DNA of 64,000 bases, from contig ONFF01000016.1 of assembly GCA_900317055.1 (NCBI GenBank), positions 1 to 64,000 of the forward strand, read 5' to 3'. Below the pieces are notes generated by a model. It made no database searches and had not been told where the DNA came from. It was given only the letters and a program-made list of their open reading frames with translations. Each line of letters begins with the position of its first letter. Position 1 is the first letter of the stretch. The translations under genes and the position numbers were made by a program. The stretch comes from an uncultured Bacteroidales bacterium. Lineage in GTDB: Bacteria > Bacteroidota > Bacteroidia > Bacteroidales > F082. Positions 16,919 to 27,400 of the stretch are shown piece by piece.

Positions 16919-18085
16919 TCACTTCACACGAATCTCAAACCCCGACCAGTCCTTGCTCTCGGTCAACAACTCGTAGTAATGGCAGATGTTCTCCTCGGTG
17001 ATTTTCTCACCATTGACCGAAATGATTTGGTCGCCGACCTTATACTTCTCGTTGCCGTCGATGAGACGGTTCAAAATCTTCAATGTTCCATCGGCAGTAG
17101 AAACACGGTAGGCAGGTGCCTCGAAAGGCTTGACGACATCGGTTGAATGAGGCCTGGCATACATCTTTAGATTTCCGCCCCGAGTCGAGATAATCCAATC
17201 GTATTTCGAAATCGCCCTGAGGCCCATGTTGTTACTTGACACAGATTTCACATATAAGACCTCAGTTTCCTTGTCGGCACCAGCCAGACTGAGACGCTCT
17301 TGATTTGCCCACACAAATGTCTGCTTGTCGGTATACCCTCCAACGGCTTGTCCGTAAGAACCTTCAAAAATGTAATCCTCCTCCCGAGGGCTGTCAATCC
17401 GTTCCTCATCCTGCAGCAAAAAAGCAGCGGCGCCATTGCCTGTGTCAAAGATGCATTCATATTCTACACCGTTGATTCGTGGATAAACCCACAAAACATT
17501 CATCTTATACTCACATTTGATGGGAATAAACTCAGTCGTGTCAATAATTAAGGAATCAGGTAGTTCATACATCAAATTGTTTGTAAAATCAATCTTATAG
17601 CGAATCAAGTTAAGACCTTGGAAACCAATGATATTACGCAGCGACAAAGATGACTCCTTTTGACAAATGGGTGGCTCCGGGCCTAAATTGGCCACACCTA
17701 CTCCATCCGCCACCACCATATCCGTTTTTATTGTCACTGGCAAAGTCGTCACTTTTACCTTTGACTTTTTGTCGGCCCCAGAAATCCTGTGGTTATAAAA
17801 CTTCATCCCTTCAGGTTTGGTGCTTGGGGTGTACATGAGCAGAGCAAACGAATTGACACCTGAATCATACATCACCGTGTCCAAATTACCGTTGATTTCG
17901 GCCTTGAGCAACATTTGGTTTTTCTTGTTGACAACAAAACGGATGGTGTCACACGCCGAGTTGACACTAAAACTTTGAATGTCATTAACGATTTTAGCGG
18001 TGTGAATCAACAGTCCAACCGTTCCGCATGATGTCATGGCCATCACCATCGAAAGCATGACCATATATTTCAGTAATTTATTCAT
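16919..18085 (-). CDS. retropepsin-like aspartyl protease lipoprotein with C-terminal PDZ
   Basis: The signal ends in a lipobox (MVMAMTSCGT). Two aspartyl-protease half-sites appear: DTVMYDSGVNSFALL (DSG) near residue 73 and YECIFDTGNGAAAFLL (DTG) near residue 212, as in single-chain pepsin-like folds of Bacteroidetes. A PDZ domain ends the protein (YKVGDQIISVNGEKITEEN). It is probably an envelope protease. The first half-site has DSG rather than DTG, which still fits the family. The HD phosphohydrolase gene ends 11 nt upstream, so they share a transcript. No substrate can be inferred. Confidence 0.8.
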   Translation of the reverse strand: MNKLLKYMVMLSMVMAMTSCGTVGLLIHTAKIVNDIQSFSVNSACDTIRFVVNKKNQMLLKAEINGNLDTVMYDSGVNSFALLMYTPSTKPEGMKFYNHRISGADKKSKVKVTTLPVTIKTDMVVADGVGVANLGPEPPICQKESSLSLRNIIGFQGLNLIRYKIDFTNNLMYELPDSLIIDTTEFIPIKCEYKMNVLWVYPRINGVEYECIFDTGNGAAAFLLQDEERIDSPREEDYIFEGSYGQAVGGYTDKQTFVWANQERLSLAGADKETEVLYVKSVSSNNMGLRAISKYDWIISTRGGNLKMYARPHSTDVVKPFEAPAYRVSTADGTLKILNRLIDGNEKYKVGDQIISVNGEKITEENICHYYELLTESKDWSGFEIRVK

Positions 18086-18096
18086 AGCTATTCTAC

Positions 18097-20175
18097 TTAC
18101 TTTTCAGGATAGGCTATCCTCACATGATAAATGCTCATCAGCTTCTTTTTCAAAACCTTGCGAGCAGTTTCTATATCGTGCAAAGTAAGGTCAGTGTTAA
18201 GGAACTGTCCCGCCTCCATCTGCTTGTTGATGATGTTGTCGACCAAGTCACTGATTTTCTTCTCGTCGGGGTCCTTCAGGCTGTGCGAGGCGGCCTCAAT
18301 CGAGTCGGCCATCATCAAAACTGCTGTTTCGCGTGAGAACGGGGCCGGACCATGATAGGTAAATGGCGTCGGGTCAATCTCCTCATCGGGATGGGCTTTT
18401 TGTTCATTGATGTAGAAATAGTCGGTGCGACGCGTGCCGTGATGGGTGCGGATGAAGTCGATGATGCGCTCGGGCACATGCGCCTTGTGCGCCATCTCGA
18501 TGCCGTCGGTCACGTGCGAGATGATGATTTCGGCACTTTCAATATTAGAAAGGTCATTATGCGGGCTGTAGGCACCGTGTTGGTTCTCGGTGAAATACAT
18601 CGGGTTCTTGATCTTTCCGATGTCATGATACAAAGCACCCGTACGAGCCAATTGGGTATCGCCGCCAATCTCAAACAAGACTTCCTCACAGAGGTTGGCC
18701 ACTTGGATGGAATGCTGGAAAGTGCCTGGTGCAGTAGCGGCCAACTCGCGCAGCAAAGGTGTGTTGGTATTGCTCAGTTCCATCAACGAGAGCGAGGTGG
18801 TCACACCAAAGATACGCTCAAACATAAGGATGAGCGGTTGCGCCAAAAGGGTGAACAGCGCATTCAGCAGCAGCAAAAGCACCACCGACCAATCGATTTC
18901 GGAAGTTGACAGGAAAGTGAAAGCAAGATATACCAACAGATAGCCCACAAACACGAACAACGCCGCCTGGATAAAACGGTGGTGCGTGCGGGTGTTCGAC
19001 ATACCGAACACCGTGACCACCGTGGCAACCAATTGCATGAAGATGAACTGGAAGGGATTGGGCACCACGAGCGAAATCAGCATCACGGCGAAGACCTGAG
19101 TGGAAAAAGCCAAGCGCAGGTTGAAAAACGAGCCCACCATGATGGCCAAAAGGCAAACAGGCATCATGTAGACCAGCCCCGGTACGAACTTGACCAATAT
19201 GTAGGAAGGGATAACGATCATCAGCATGAGCGTCAGCAGCAAGACAATGTTCTTCAGCTGAGAAAACACCTTCTTATGTAGTTTGTTGCCATACAAACCC
19301 ATCAACATAAAGACCAAAGCTACTAGGAAAATCTGGCTCAGCAACACCCGCAGCGACTCGTCGCTCGACATGGAACGCGAAGTGTATTCGCGCTGCAACG
19401 AATTCAGCTTATTGTAGATATTGTCATCGACCAACTCACCTTCCGAGACGATAGCTTGGTCCTTCTGCACCATACCGTAGGTGAGCGAAACCGCCGCCAC
19501 CGCCTTGTCCACTTCCTTCTTGGTGAGTTCGGCGCTATAAAACACATTTTGGCGCAAAGCTCCGTTCAAAAGTTCGGAGAGCAGCTTTTTATCAATCTGT
19601 TTATCCGCGCTTTCCAACATTTCCGAAACGGCTTCTGTGGCACTATTCATATTATAAAGCTCTCCGTAACGGACACTGCGCATCACCTTGTTGCGAATGA
19701 CATTCACCTCAGAGCTCGACTCCAAATTCGTAGTCGCATTGTCGTAGGCCACCACGCCCTGCTCCTCGATCGAATCGAACACATTGAAGAGGCAATCCAG
19801 GTTGAGGTCACGGTCAAGATGCAAGGAGGGATCCCATCGTGATTCGAAGTTGACAAACAGGAGATTACGCGAGGCGACCATTTCATCGTCGTTGAAGACG
19901 AAAATAGGCTTCACCTTGGCTTTCGCAGCTTCCGTTTCCGCGTTTAGGGTCTCAAAATCCTTGTAAATCGGGAAATCGAAAGGGGCATATAATGTCTCGT
20001 GCTGCCATGGCTTTGAAAGCTGATACTCGTACTTGAACTTCCCCGTGCGCGGCATCTGCCAACATACCAACACGATGGCTATCAAGAACACAAGAACCTT
20101 ACCAATACTATAATAGCTATGCCTAATTCTATTGAAAAAATCCTTTATCTTACTCATAATCAAATGTTTATTCAT
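18097..20175 (-). CDS. 7TM-HD phosphohydrolase, PgpH-like (c-di-AMP phosphodiesterase candidate)
   Basis: The architecture is: one N-terminal membrane helix (VLVFLIAIVLVCW), an extracytoplasmic 7TMR-HDED domain of about 230 residues, a group of about seven membrane helices (about 280-450), then a cytoplasmic HD domain with HDIGKIKNP near residue 525 and LMMADSIEAASHSLKDP. This is the PgpH layout, which hydrolyses cyclic di-AMP in Firmicutes; the activity here is inferred. At about 692 aa the length fits. The longest frame starts with GTG at 20184; I prefer ATG at 20175 (MNKHLIMSK), and ATG at 20157 is also possible. It is co-transcribed with the protease gene downstream. Confidence 0.88.
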   Translation of the reverse strand: MNKHLIMSKIKDFFNRIRHSYYSIGKVLVFLIAIVLVCWQMPRTGKFKYEYQLSKPWQHETLYAPFDFPIYKDFETLNAETEAAKAKVKPIFVFNDDEMVASRNLLFVNFESRWDPSLHLDRDLNLDCLFNVFDSIEEQGVVAYDNATTNLESSSEVNVIRNKVMRSVRYGELYNMNSATEAVSEMLESADKQIDKKLLSELLNGALRQNVFYSAELTKKEVDKAVAAVSLTYGMVQKDQAIVSEGELVDDNIYNKLNSLQREYTSRSMSSDESLRVLLSQIFLVALVFMLMGLYGNKLHKKVFSQLKNIVLLLTLMLMIVIPSYILVKFVPGLVYMMPVCLLAIMVGSFFNLRLAFSTQVFAVMLISLVVPNPFQFIFMQLVATVVTVFGMSNTRTHHRFIQAALFVFVGYLLVYLAFTFLSTSEIDWSVVLLLLLNALFTLLAQPLILMFERIFGVTTSLSLMELSNTNTPLLRELAATAPGTFQHSIQVANLCEEVLFEIGGDTQLARTGALYHDIGKIKNPMYFTENQHGAYSPHNDLSNIESAEIIISHVTDGIEMAHKAHVPERIIDFIRTHHGTRRTDYFYINEQKAHPDEEIDPTPFTYHGPAPFSRETAVLMMADSIEAASHSLKDPDEKKISDLVDNIINKQMEAGQFLNTDLTLHDIETARKVLKKKLMSIYHVRIAYPEK

Positions 20176-20303
20176 CAGCTTCACTGATTAAACCGAGGGC
20201 TAAATTAAGAAAAACTCCAATCATGTGAAAAAAAACGGCGAAAAAAGGCGATTTGCACCGAATAGTTCGCTAATTTAGCGGTCAGAAACAAAACGGCAGA
20301 AAA

Positions 20304-21044
20304 ATGACTTACGGTATTTGCAACTTATCCGCCATAGCCTTGCGCAAGGAAGCTCGACACTCATCGGAGATGGTGAGCCAACTACTTTATAATGAAACCT
20401 ATACGGTTTTGGACAAAACTCAGGAATGGGTACTTGTTCGGAAAGACAACGGCCCTCAAGGCTCAGGGGTCAGCTTTTACGAAGGCTGGATTCAGGCAAA
20501 GCAGTTTTATGAAATCAGCGAAGAGGACTACATTGCCATAAAGGGCAAAAAACTTTACCTTATTAATAAGCCTCTTGCGGTATACAAGGACAAATTCTTG
20601 ACTTTGGGTACGCCTCTCTACGAGCCGCATCCCGATGCCATCGAAATGCCCAAAGAATTTCATCCTGAAATGATGATTGATTATGCCAAACTGCTGCTCG
20701 GCGCACCTTATCTTTGGGGTGGCCGTACCGCGATGGGCATCGACTGTTCGGGCTTGGTGCAGATTTGTGCCCGAATGTCGGGGCTCCTCATACCCCGCGA
20801 TTCATCGCAGCAAGTCAAGGAAGGCGAGTTGGTGTATTTTCTGCAGGAGACGCAGCTTGGCGACCTGGCTTTCTTCGGCGACGAGGACGGTGTCATCACC
20901 CATGTAGGCATCATCATGGGCAACGAGCAAATCATCCACTGCTCGGGGCAGGTCCGCATCGATTACCTAGACCAGACGGGAATATTTAACAAGGAGAGGA
21001 ACGAGCATACGCATCGTTTGCAGGCTATTAAACGACTAGGATGA
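20304..21044 (+). CDS. NlpC/P60-family C40 peptidase with SH3-like domain
   Basis: C40 enzymes cut cell-wall peptides (gamma-D-Glu-meso-diaminopimelate bonds). An SH3b-like domain covers about 1-75 (GICNLSAIALRKEARHSSEM, WVLVRKDN). The NlpC/P60 domain follows at about 120-245: catalytic Cys in GGRTAMGIDCSGLVQ, catalytic His in VITHVGIIM, third residue His in QIIHCSGQVRID. There is no signal peptide at the chosen ATG; many Bacteroidetes homologues (dipeptidyl-peptidase VI type) are also cytoplasmic and process muropeptides. It diverges from the HD phosphohydrolase. A structured repeat follows the stop. Confidence 0.9.
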   Translation: MTYGICNLSAIALRKEARHSSEMVSQLLYNETYTVLDKTQEWVLVRKDNGPQGSGVSFYEGWIQAKQFYEISEEDYIAIKGKKLYLINKPLAVYKDKFLTLGTPLYEPHPDAIEMPKEFHPEMMIDYAKLLLGAPYLWGGRTAMGIDCSGLVQICARMSGLLIPRDSSQQVKEGELVYFLQETQLGDLAFFGDEDGVITHVGIIMGNEQIIHCSGQVRIDYLDQTGIFNKERNEHTHRLQAIKRLG

Positions 21045-21048
21045 TAAG

Positions 21049-21171
21049 ATTCCCTTCGGGAATGGACAATATCGTGTGTGTTTCCTGCGGCGGCATGTGA
21101 AGATAACGATTAGTATGCTTTACTTGCCGCCGCAGGTTAACTAAACAAGCGCCCTCCATTCCCAAAGGGAA
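21049..21171. repeat. inverted-repeat element, copy B
   Basis: It begins GATTCCCTTCGGGAATGG and ends CCATTCCCAAAGGGAATC, with inner arms TGCGGCGGCA and TTGCCGCCGCA. The outer 18 bases are identical to copy A at 16665, and the layout and length match. Here it sits directly after the NlpC/P60 stop. Confidence 0.7.
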
Positions 21172-21228
21172 TCCCACCCACAAAAAGAGAAAAAAAGTTG
21201 CGCTAAAGTTTTTCGCAATGAAATTTAC

Positions 21229-21236
21229 TATATTTG
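21229..21236 (+). promoter_or_regulatory. -7 promoter box of the paired lipoproteins
   Basis: TATATTTG followed by CACC, about 45 nt before the ATG at 21281. Matches TAnnTTTG. Confidence 0.5.
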
Positions 21237-21280
21237 CACCGCGTTTAATGACTATAAAACAACTATAAAATTGCAACAAA

Positions 21281-21814
21281 ATGAAAAAGACACTTTTAAT
21301 TGCATTAACGCTGGCGGCCATCTGCATCCTGCCGTCGTGCAAGAAAGACCCTGCACAAACCAAAGTCGTTTTTGGCGACAGCAAAGGAATAACCGTAACA
21401 TCTTATGAAGGTATTTCGTTAGTAAATCAATACGGCCATAATTCTTGGGGTTACTATGTCGACCTCAACGATGACGGACAACAAGACGTTCAGTTCTATT
21501 CGATGAGTGAAATTATGGAAGGAGGCATCCTCACGGAACTATTTTGCGGAGTAAACACGGCGGTATTGGGCGAGCTTACCAATCAAAAGTTCTCGCTTTT
21601 GGCCAATAACGCCAACGACAGTTTCGGATATGACGACGCTTTCATGTGCACCAATGTCACACTACTTAGAAGCGACAATGAATATTTCCCGATGAATGAA
21701 GCGAAATACATCGGTTTCAAAATCATCGAAAACGACAAAAGCCGTCTCGGCTGGATGAAAGTCATCCTTCATGAAGATGAAGTCGAACTATTGGAAACTG
21801 CTATTCAGAAATAA
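21281..21814 (+). CDS. small lipoprotein of unknown function, 177 aa
   Basis: The lipobox is in AAICILPSCKKD. The mature part opens with TKVVFGDSKGITVTSYEG, holds an acidic calcium-site-like stretch (YVDLNDDGQQDVQF, DxNxDGxxD) and ends ENDKSRLGWMKV with the tail LLETAIQK. The same three features occur in the next gene, so they are tandem paralogues. The family is unknown to me. The DxNxDG loop suggests a calcium-binding surface protein; this is inference. The next gene begins 13 nt after the stop. Confidence 0.75.
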   Translation: MKKTLLIALTLAAICILPSCKKDPAQTKVVFGDSKGITVTSYEGISLVNQYGHNSWGYYVDLNDDGQQDVQFYSMSEIMEGGILTELFCGVNTAVLGELTNQKFSLLANNANDSFGYDDAFMCTNVTLLRSDNEYFPMNEAKYIGFKIIENDKSRLGWMKVILHEDEVELLETAIQK

Positions 21815-21827
21815 AAAATTGGTAAAA

Positions 21828-22634
21828 ATGAAGAAATCATTAGTATTTGTAATGTCATTAGCGGCTATCTGCATCATGTCCTCGTGCAGTAAGTTATCCA
21901 ATTCGAAAACAATAACAATTGGGGACAATAGCGGGATGATGGTAACCACCTACGACAGTACTTTCTTACCATATACCCATACATTCGATGAGGATCTTTA
22001 TTCTGAGCTGTACAGATGCGGAAATGTCATTGATTTGAATGGCGATGGCGTTGAGGATATCCAAATCGAATCACTCACTGGCGCAGAATATGACAACCAT
22101 AATTCTGAACTCTTTTCCAAGACTACTATCATGTCGGTGGAATACAATACTTTATTATCATGTGAATACGTATCATATAACATATACTCACATTGCGATA
22201 CAACCGACATCATTTGGGGAGACACCATTCGCATTTATAAAAATATTATCTACTCATGCGAAAAGACTTCTGAAGATGACTTCTGCCAAGAATTCTCTAG
22301 TTGTCAAGCAATTGCATACAACAAAGGGGATAATATTTCAAAAAATGATATTTCCGCACAATTCCCAATACATAATCCTTGTTTAGAAATTAATTACCAA
22401 CCCACTCATCATTACGATTTTGATCCCTTCCCCATCAATGGCATCATTAATTACTCTACGGTTTATGAAGAATTTGTCTGCTCTAACTTCCCTTTAGATA
22501 CAGAGAATTATATAGGTTTTAAAATCACTGATAACAATGGGGATGAAAAGCTCGGATGGATAAAATTCATACTTATTTCCCAGCCCGACGGCACTCATCG
22601 TCTGAGATTATTGGAAACCGCCATACAGAAATAA
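21828..22634 (+). CDS. lipoprotein, paralogue of the preceding gene, 268 aa
   Basis: The signal and lipobox are SLAAICIMSSCSK. Shared features with the gene before it are ITIGDNSGMMVTTYDS, the DxNxDG loop in VIDLNGDGVEDIQIES, and the end EKLGWIKFI..LLETAIQK. An extra ~90-residue middle part is Cys- and Tyr-rich (CEYVSYNIYSHCD, CEKTSEDDFCQEFSSC) and may form disulfides. I chose ATG 21828 because the longer frame from 21771 would overlap the previous gene and hide the signal peptide. Function unknown. Confidence 0.72.
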   Translation: MKKSLVFVMSLAAICIMSSCSKLSNSKTITIGDNSGMMVTTYDSTFLPYTHTFDEDLYSELYRCGNVIDLNGDGVEDIQIESLTGAEYDNHNSELFSKTTIMSVEYNTLLSCEYVSYNIYSHCDTTDIIWGDTIRIYKNIIYSCEKTSEDDFCQEFSSCQAIAYNKGDNISKNDISAQFPIHNPCLEINYQPTHHYDFDPFPINGIINYSTVYEEFVCSNFPLDTENYIGFKITDNNGDEKLGWIKFILISQPDGTHRLRLLETAIQK

Positions 22635-22680
22635 TAAGAATCTTGAAATTTTAAATCTTCAAATCTTTAAATAACAAATA

Positions 22681-24312
22681 ATGAACAACGCACTTATCAC
22701 ATTTGCGAAGCCGGACAACGAGCCTGTAAAAAGCTACAAGCCAGGCAGTCCGGAGAGAATCGAACTCCAGAAGGAACTCGAAAGACAATCCAACGAAATC
22801 GTTGAAATCCCCGCCATCATCAACGGCCAGGAAGTCCGCACGGGCGACATGGGCGAAGTGGTGATGCCTCACGACCACAAACACGTCATCGCTCGCTACC
22901 ATAAGGTAGGCGAAAAGGAAGTCCGCATGGCCATCGACGCCGCCCAAGCCGCCAAGCACGACTGGGAGAACACGCCTTGGGACGAGCGCGCCGCCATCAT
23001 GGCACGCATCGCCGAGATGCTGGCCACCAAGTACCGCGCCCGCATCAACGCCGCCACCATGCTCGGCCAATCGAAGAACTGCTTCCAAGCCGAGATCGAC
23101 AGCGCCTGCGAGACCATCGACTTCTTCCGCTACAACAACCACTACGCCAGCAAGCTCTACGCCGAGCAGCCCGCTTCGGCCAACGACCAGCTGAACCGTA
23201 CCGAATACCGTCCGCTGGAAGGCTTCGTGTTCGCCATCACGCCTTTCAACTTCACCTCCATCGCCTCCAACCTGAACATGACCCCTGCCTTGATGGGTAA
23301 CACCACCATCTGGAAACCCTCGACGACTGCCCTGCTGTCGAACTACACCGACATGCGCATCTTCATGGAAGCCGGCCTTCCCGCTGGCGTCGTCAACTTC
23401 CTGCCTGGCAAGGGCAGCGTGATCAGCGGCGTGGCCCTGAAGGACAAGAACTTCAACGCCATCCACTTCACCGGCAGCACCGCCACCTTCAAGAGCCTGT
23501 GGAAGACCACCGGCCAGAACCTCGACATGTACAAGGCCTATCCTCGTCTCGTGGGTGAGACCGGCGGCAAGGACTTCATCTTCGTCCACAACAGCGCCGA
23601 CCCGCAAGAGGTGGCCGTGGCCATCGTGCGTGGCGCCTTCGAATACCAAGGCCAGAAGTGCTCCGCTGCCTCGCGTGCCTACATCCCCGTTTCGATGTGG
23701 AACGATGTGAAGAACCGCGTGGGCGATATGATGAGCACCATCAAGATGGGCGATGTGAAAGACTTCACCAACTATGTCAATGCCGTCATCGACGAGGCTT
23801 CGTTCGACAACTGCAAGGGCTACATCGACCGCGCCAAGGCCAGCAAGGATGCTGAGATCGTCTTCGGTGGCAACTGCGACAAGAGCGTCGGTTACTTCGT
23901 GGAGCCTACCGTCATCCTCGCCAAGGTGCCGAACTACGAGAGCATGGTGGAAGAGATCTTCGGACCTATCATCACCATTTATGTCTACGACGACAACAAG
24001 TTCGAAGAGATGCTGGACGTTTGCGACCAGAGCTCGCCTTACGCCCTCACCGGTGCCTTCTTCGGCAACTGCCTGAAGGCCCAGAAGATCGCCAACGACA
24101 AGCTGCGCCACGCAGCCGGTAACTACTACGTGAACGACAAGCCCACGGGAGCCGTCGTCGGCATGCAGCCTTTCGGTGGCGCCCGCGCCAGCGGCACCAA
24201 CGACAAGGCCGGTGGTCTGTGGAACCTCATCCGCTGGACCAGCCCCCGCGCCATCAAGAACACCTTCGTTCCTGCTGCCGCTTACGGGTATCCTTTCTTG
24301 GCAAAAGACTAA
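22681..24312 (+). CDS. pruA: L-glutamate gamma-semialdehyde (1-pyrroline-5-carboxylate) dehydrogenase
   Basis: PruA oxidises glutamate semialdehyde to glutamate with NAD+, the second step of proline breakdown. At 543 aa it is the single-function form without a proline dehydrogenase domain, and no putA-like gene is next to it. Motifs: GNTTIWKPS (cofactor), LVGETGGKDFIFVH (catalytic Glu, near residue 290) and EYQGQKCSAASRAY (catalytic Cys, near 326). Codon use is strongly biased to G/C third positions, unlike the neighbouring lipoproteins, which suggests high expression; the bias creates a 582-codon shadow frame on the other strand. A strong terminator hairpin follows at 24332-24359. Confidence 0.95.
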   Translation: MNNALITFAKPDNEPVKSYKPGSPERIELQKELERQSNEIVEIPAIINGQEVRTGDMGEVVMPHDHKHVIARYHKVGEKEVRMAIDAAQAAKHDWENTPWDERAAIMARIAEMLATKYRARINAATMLGQSKNCFQAEIDSACETIDFFRYNNHYASKLYAEQPASANDQLNRTEYRPLEGFVFAITPFNFTSIASNLNMTPALMGNTTIWKPSTTALLSNYTDMRIFMEAGLPAGVVNFLPGKGSVISGVALKDKNFNAIHFTGSTATFKSLWKTTGQNLDMYKAYPRLVGETGGKDFIFVHNSADPQEVAVAIVRGAFEYQGQKCSAASRAYIPVSMWNDVKNRVGDMMSTIKMGDVKDFTNYVNAVIDEASFDNCKGYIDRAKASKDAEIVFGGNCDKSVGYFVEPTVILAKVPNYESMVEEIFGPIITIYVYDDNKFEEMLDVCDQSSPYALTGAFFGNCLKAQKIANDKLRHAAGNYYVNDKPTGAVVGMQPFGGARASGTNDKAGGLWNLIRWTSPRAIKNTFVPAAAYGYPFLAKD

Positions 24313-24331
24313 AGTAATACAAATCCAATTG

Positions 24332-24359
24332 AAAAAGGTGGGGGAAACTCCACCTTTTT
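24332..24359 (+). terminator. intrinsic terminator after pruA
   Basis: AAAAAGGTGG, loop, CCACCTTTTT: a strong stem followed by T, 19 nt after the pruA stop. It separates pruA from the C25 gene promoter. Confidence 0.85.
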
Positions 24360-24372
24360 CAATTAATATTCC

Positions 24373-24380
24373 TATCTTTG
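24373..24380 (+). promoter_or_regulatory. -7 promoter box of the first C25 peptidase gene
   Basis: TATCTTTG, perfect TAnnTTTG, 21 nt before the ATG at 24402. It overlaps the upstream in-frame ATG at 24378, which rules that start out. Confidence 0.7.
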
Positions 24381-24401
24381 TCGCCTGAAATTGAATCAAC
24401 T

Positions 24402-27400
24402 ATGAAAAAAGTACTCTTCATTCTTCTTGCCTTCATGGCAAGCTTTACACTTCAAGCACAAGAATTCCGCTTCAATAACGAACCGAATGGTTTCAGCATC
24501 AGCAGCAAAAGCAACAACCGACTGACTTTCAGGCATAACCTTGGTACAGTCACCATTGAAAACGCTGACCGCGATGAAGTGAGTGGACAGGTCATCACCC
24601 TTTCGGGAATCTACCTCCCTAATGTGGCGGGTGCTCCCGATTTGCCGAGTAGCAGCACATTCATCGCTATTCCCAATGGGGCGACACCTTCGGTCAAGAT
24701 GGTCTCATCCAAGACCAAGGTCATCAGCAATGTCGACCTCATCCCTGCAGCCGTGCCTCAACTCGATGACAACAACTCCGTTGCGGTTTACGAGAAAGAC
24801 ATGAACATCTATGGGCGCAATGCTTTTTATCCTGAGAAGCCTTTTCAGATTTCGGAGGTCGACACCATACGCGGTGTGCAAATGGTGCAGGTGGGTGTGA
24901 TGCCTTTCCAATACAATCCAGTGACCAAAGAGCTCATCGTTTACAGTGACATAGAGCTGCAACTTGACATAAAAGGCGGTGAAGGCACCTATGGTGACCT
25001 CCGCTACCGCACCCCTGAATGGGACCAAATACTGCAAGACATCATCCTCAACCGTGATGTGCTGCCCGAGGTGGACTATGGCGAACGTCTCCGCAAACAC
25101 TACGAAAACCGTGAGACAGGTTGCGAATACATGATCATTACCCCCGACAATGAAGATTTCATTTCGCTGGCCGACAGCATCAAGCAATTCAGAACCGAAC
25201 AAGGTGTTCCCACAGAGGTCTTCACCGTCTCGCAATGCGGTGGCAACGACCAGACGGCTATCAGGAACTTCATTCGCAACGCCTACAACAACTGGGACAT
25301 GCCTCCTGCGGCCGTACTCCTCTTAGGCGACCACAACACAGATGGCACGCAAGGCATCGTTTCCTACACCATGAACAACCATCCAGGCGGCGACGGCTAC
25401 AACCCCTACATATCCGATCACATCTATTCGGTGATGGGCAACAACCACATGCCTCAAATCATCTTAGGTCGTATCACAGGACGCAACTACGAAGAGATGT
25501 ACCACATGATCAAAAAAGACCTCGACTACGAACGCACACCTCCCACCGACCCCGACTTTTACGACCACCCTATCACTGCCATGGGCTTCCAATTGGAACG
25601 TTGGTTCCAACTCTGCTCTGAGGTGGTGTACGGCTTCTTTGAACGCGAACTCGGCAAACACCCCGTCCGCCTAAATGCCATCTATCAAGGCACACCCGGC
25701 AGCCGCTGGTCGACCTACGAACACACCAACACCGTGCTTAATTATTTCGGCCCTTCAGGTTGTGGCTATATACCACAAACCATGTCGCACCTCACTGATT
25801 GGAGTGCCACAGGCAACTCCGTGAACGAGGCCATCAACAATGGTGCTTTCCTTATCCAACACCGTGACCATGGTGCAGAAGAGGTTTGGGGTGAACCCAG
25901 CTATGGCATCGGCTATATCAAGCGATTGACCAACACCAACCTCACTTATGTCATGTCGAACAACTGCCTCACAGGAAGGTTCAACTATGGCGGAACCAAC
26001 GGTGAAGGCTGCTTCGCCGAGGTGTTCCACCGCCACCAATACGGAGCTTTGGGACTCATTGCCGCCACAGAAGTCTCCTATTCCTTCGTCAACGACATCT
26101 ATGTTTGGGGTGCGTATGATAATATGTGGCCTGATTTTATGCCCACCTACGGCACACAACATGCAACCAACTTTGTCCATCCTGCCTTCGGCAATGCTGC
26201 TGGAAAATTCTTCCTCAAGCAGTCCTCCTGGACCGACAACTATGTCAAAGAAATCACCTATTACCTGTTCCACCAGCACGGCGATGCCTATATGAACCTT
26301 TACACCGAAGTGCCGCAAGAACTCAATGTAACTATGTTACCCGTGCTCCCAGCAGGCAATGACCAATATACAATAAAAGCCGACGAAGGCGCCACCATTT
26401 GCCTGACTGCCAACGGACAAATCATCGGCTTCGACATTGCCACGGGCAACACGCAACAAATCACCGTCTCGCCGCAAGAAGAAGGTACCATCGTAAAACT
26501 CACCATCACTAAACAAGATTGTTTCCGTTACGAGCACCTCATCAAGACGATTTCCTCAGAAGAGCCTTACCTGATTTTCGATGCCATCGAGATCAATGAC
26601 GAGGACGGCAACAGCAACCAAGCTCCCGACTACAATGAAACCTGCAGTTTCGGTATCAGTCTACATAATGTAGGCTTTTCCACTTTGGAAGGCTTCAATG
26701 TTACCCTCTCCTGCAACCATCCTTCCGTTGAAATCACGCAAAACACATTCGCCTACAATAGCATGAACGCCGACGAGACACAAATGCAAAACAACGCGTT
26801 CACCGTACACTTTGGCGACGAACTGAACGATCAGGAAAAGGTGAAGTTTTACCTAAGGATGGAAAATGCCACCTACACATTCAACGACAGTTTGATGCTT
26901 ACCATAAAGGCTCCAAAACTGAAATATGTTGGACTCCGTATCACCAATTTGGATGGCACCGAAACGGATCGTCTAACGAAAGGTCAATCCTCCTATTTAA
27001 CCTTTGACCTTGAAAACCAAGGAGGTAGCAAATCGATGGAAATCAGCAACAAGTTCAGACTTTTGGCTCCTTTCCTCCATGTCGACGAGAACAGAATTAC
27101 CATTCCGGCCATCGAAGCAGGAGCCTCGGGACAAGTCACTTTCCTTGCCCATACTGACGAAAACGCTGTTGACGGCATCATTAACTACCAGTTGCAAGCC
27201 GAAAGCGGATTCCACACCTATCTGTTGGACAGCCATGTCGACCTAGGCTATGTCTCAGAAGACTTTGAAAACGAGTCTTTAAGCCAAGATATGCAGTGGA
27301 ACTTAGGCTCAAGCAGCAAAAAATGGACTATCGTTGAAGACGCCTCCGCCATGGGCGGCCATTGCCTGCGTTCGCCAAACATCACTGACAAGGCCTCCGC

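Noticed and set aside
22651-24399. 582-codon open frame on the - strand
   Set aside because: Antisense to pruA. Its product is dominated by Val, Gly, His and Ala in a pattern typical of the reverse of G/C-ending codons, and it has no family likeness.
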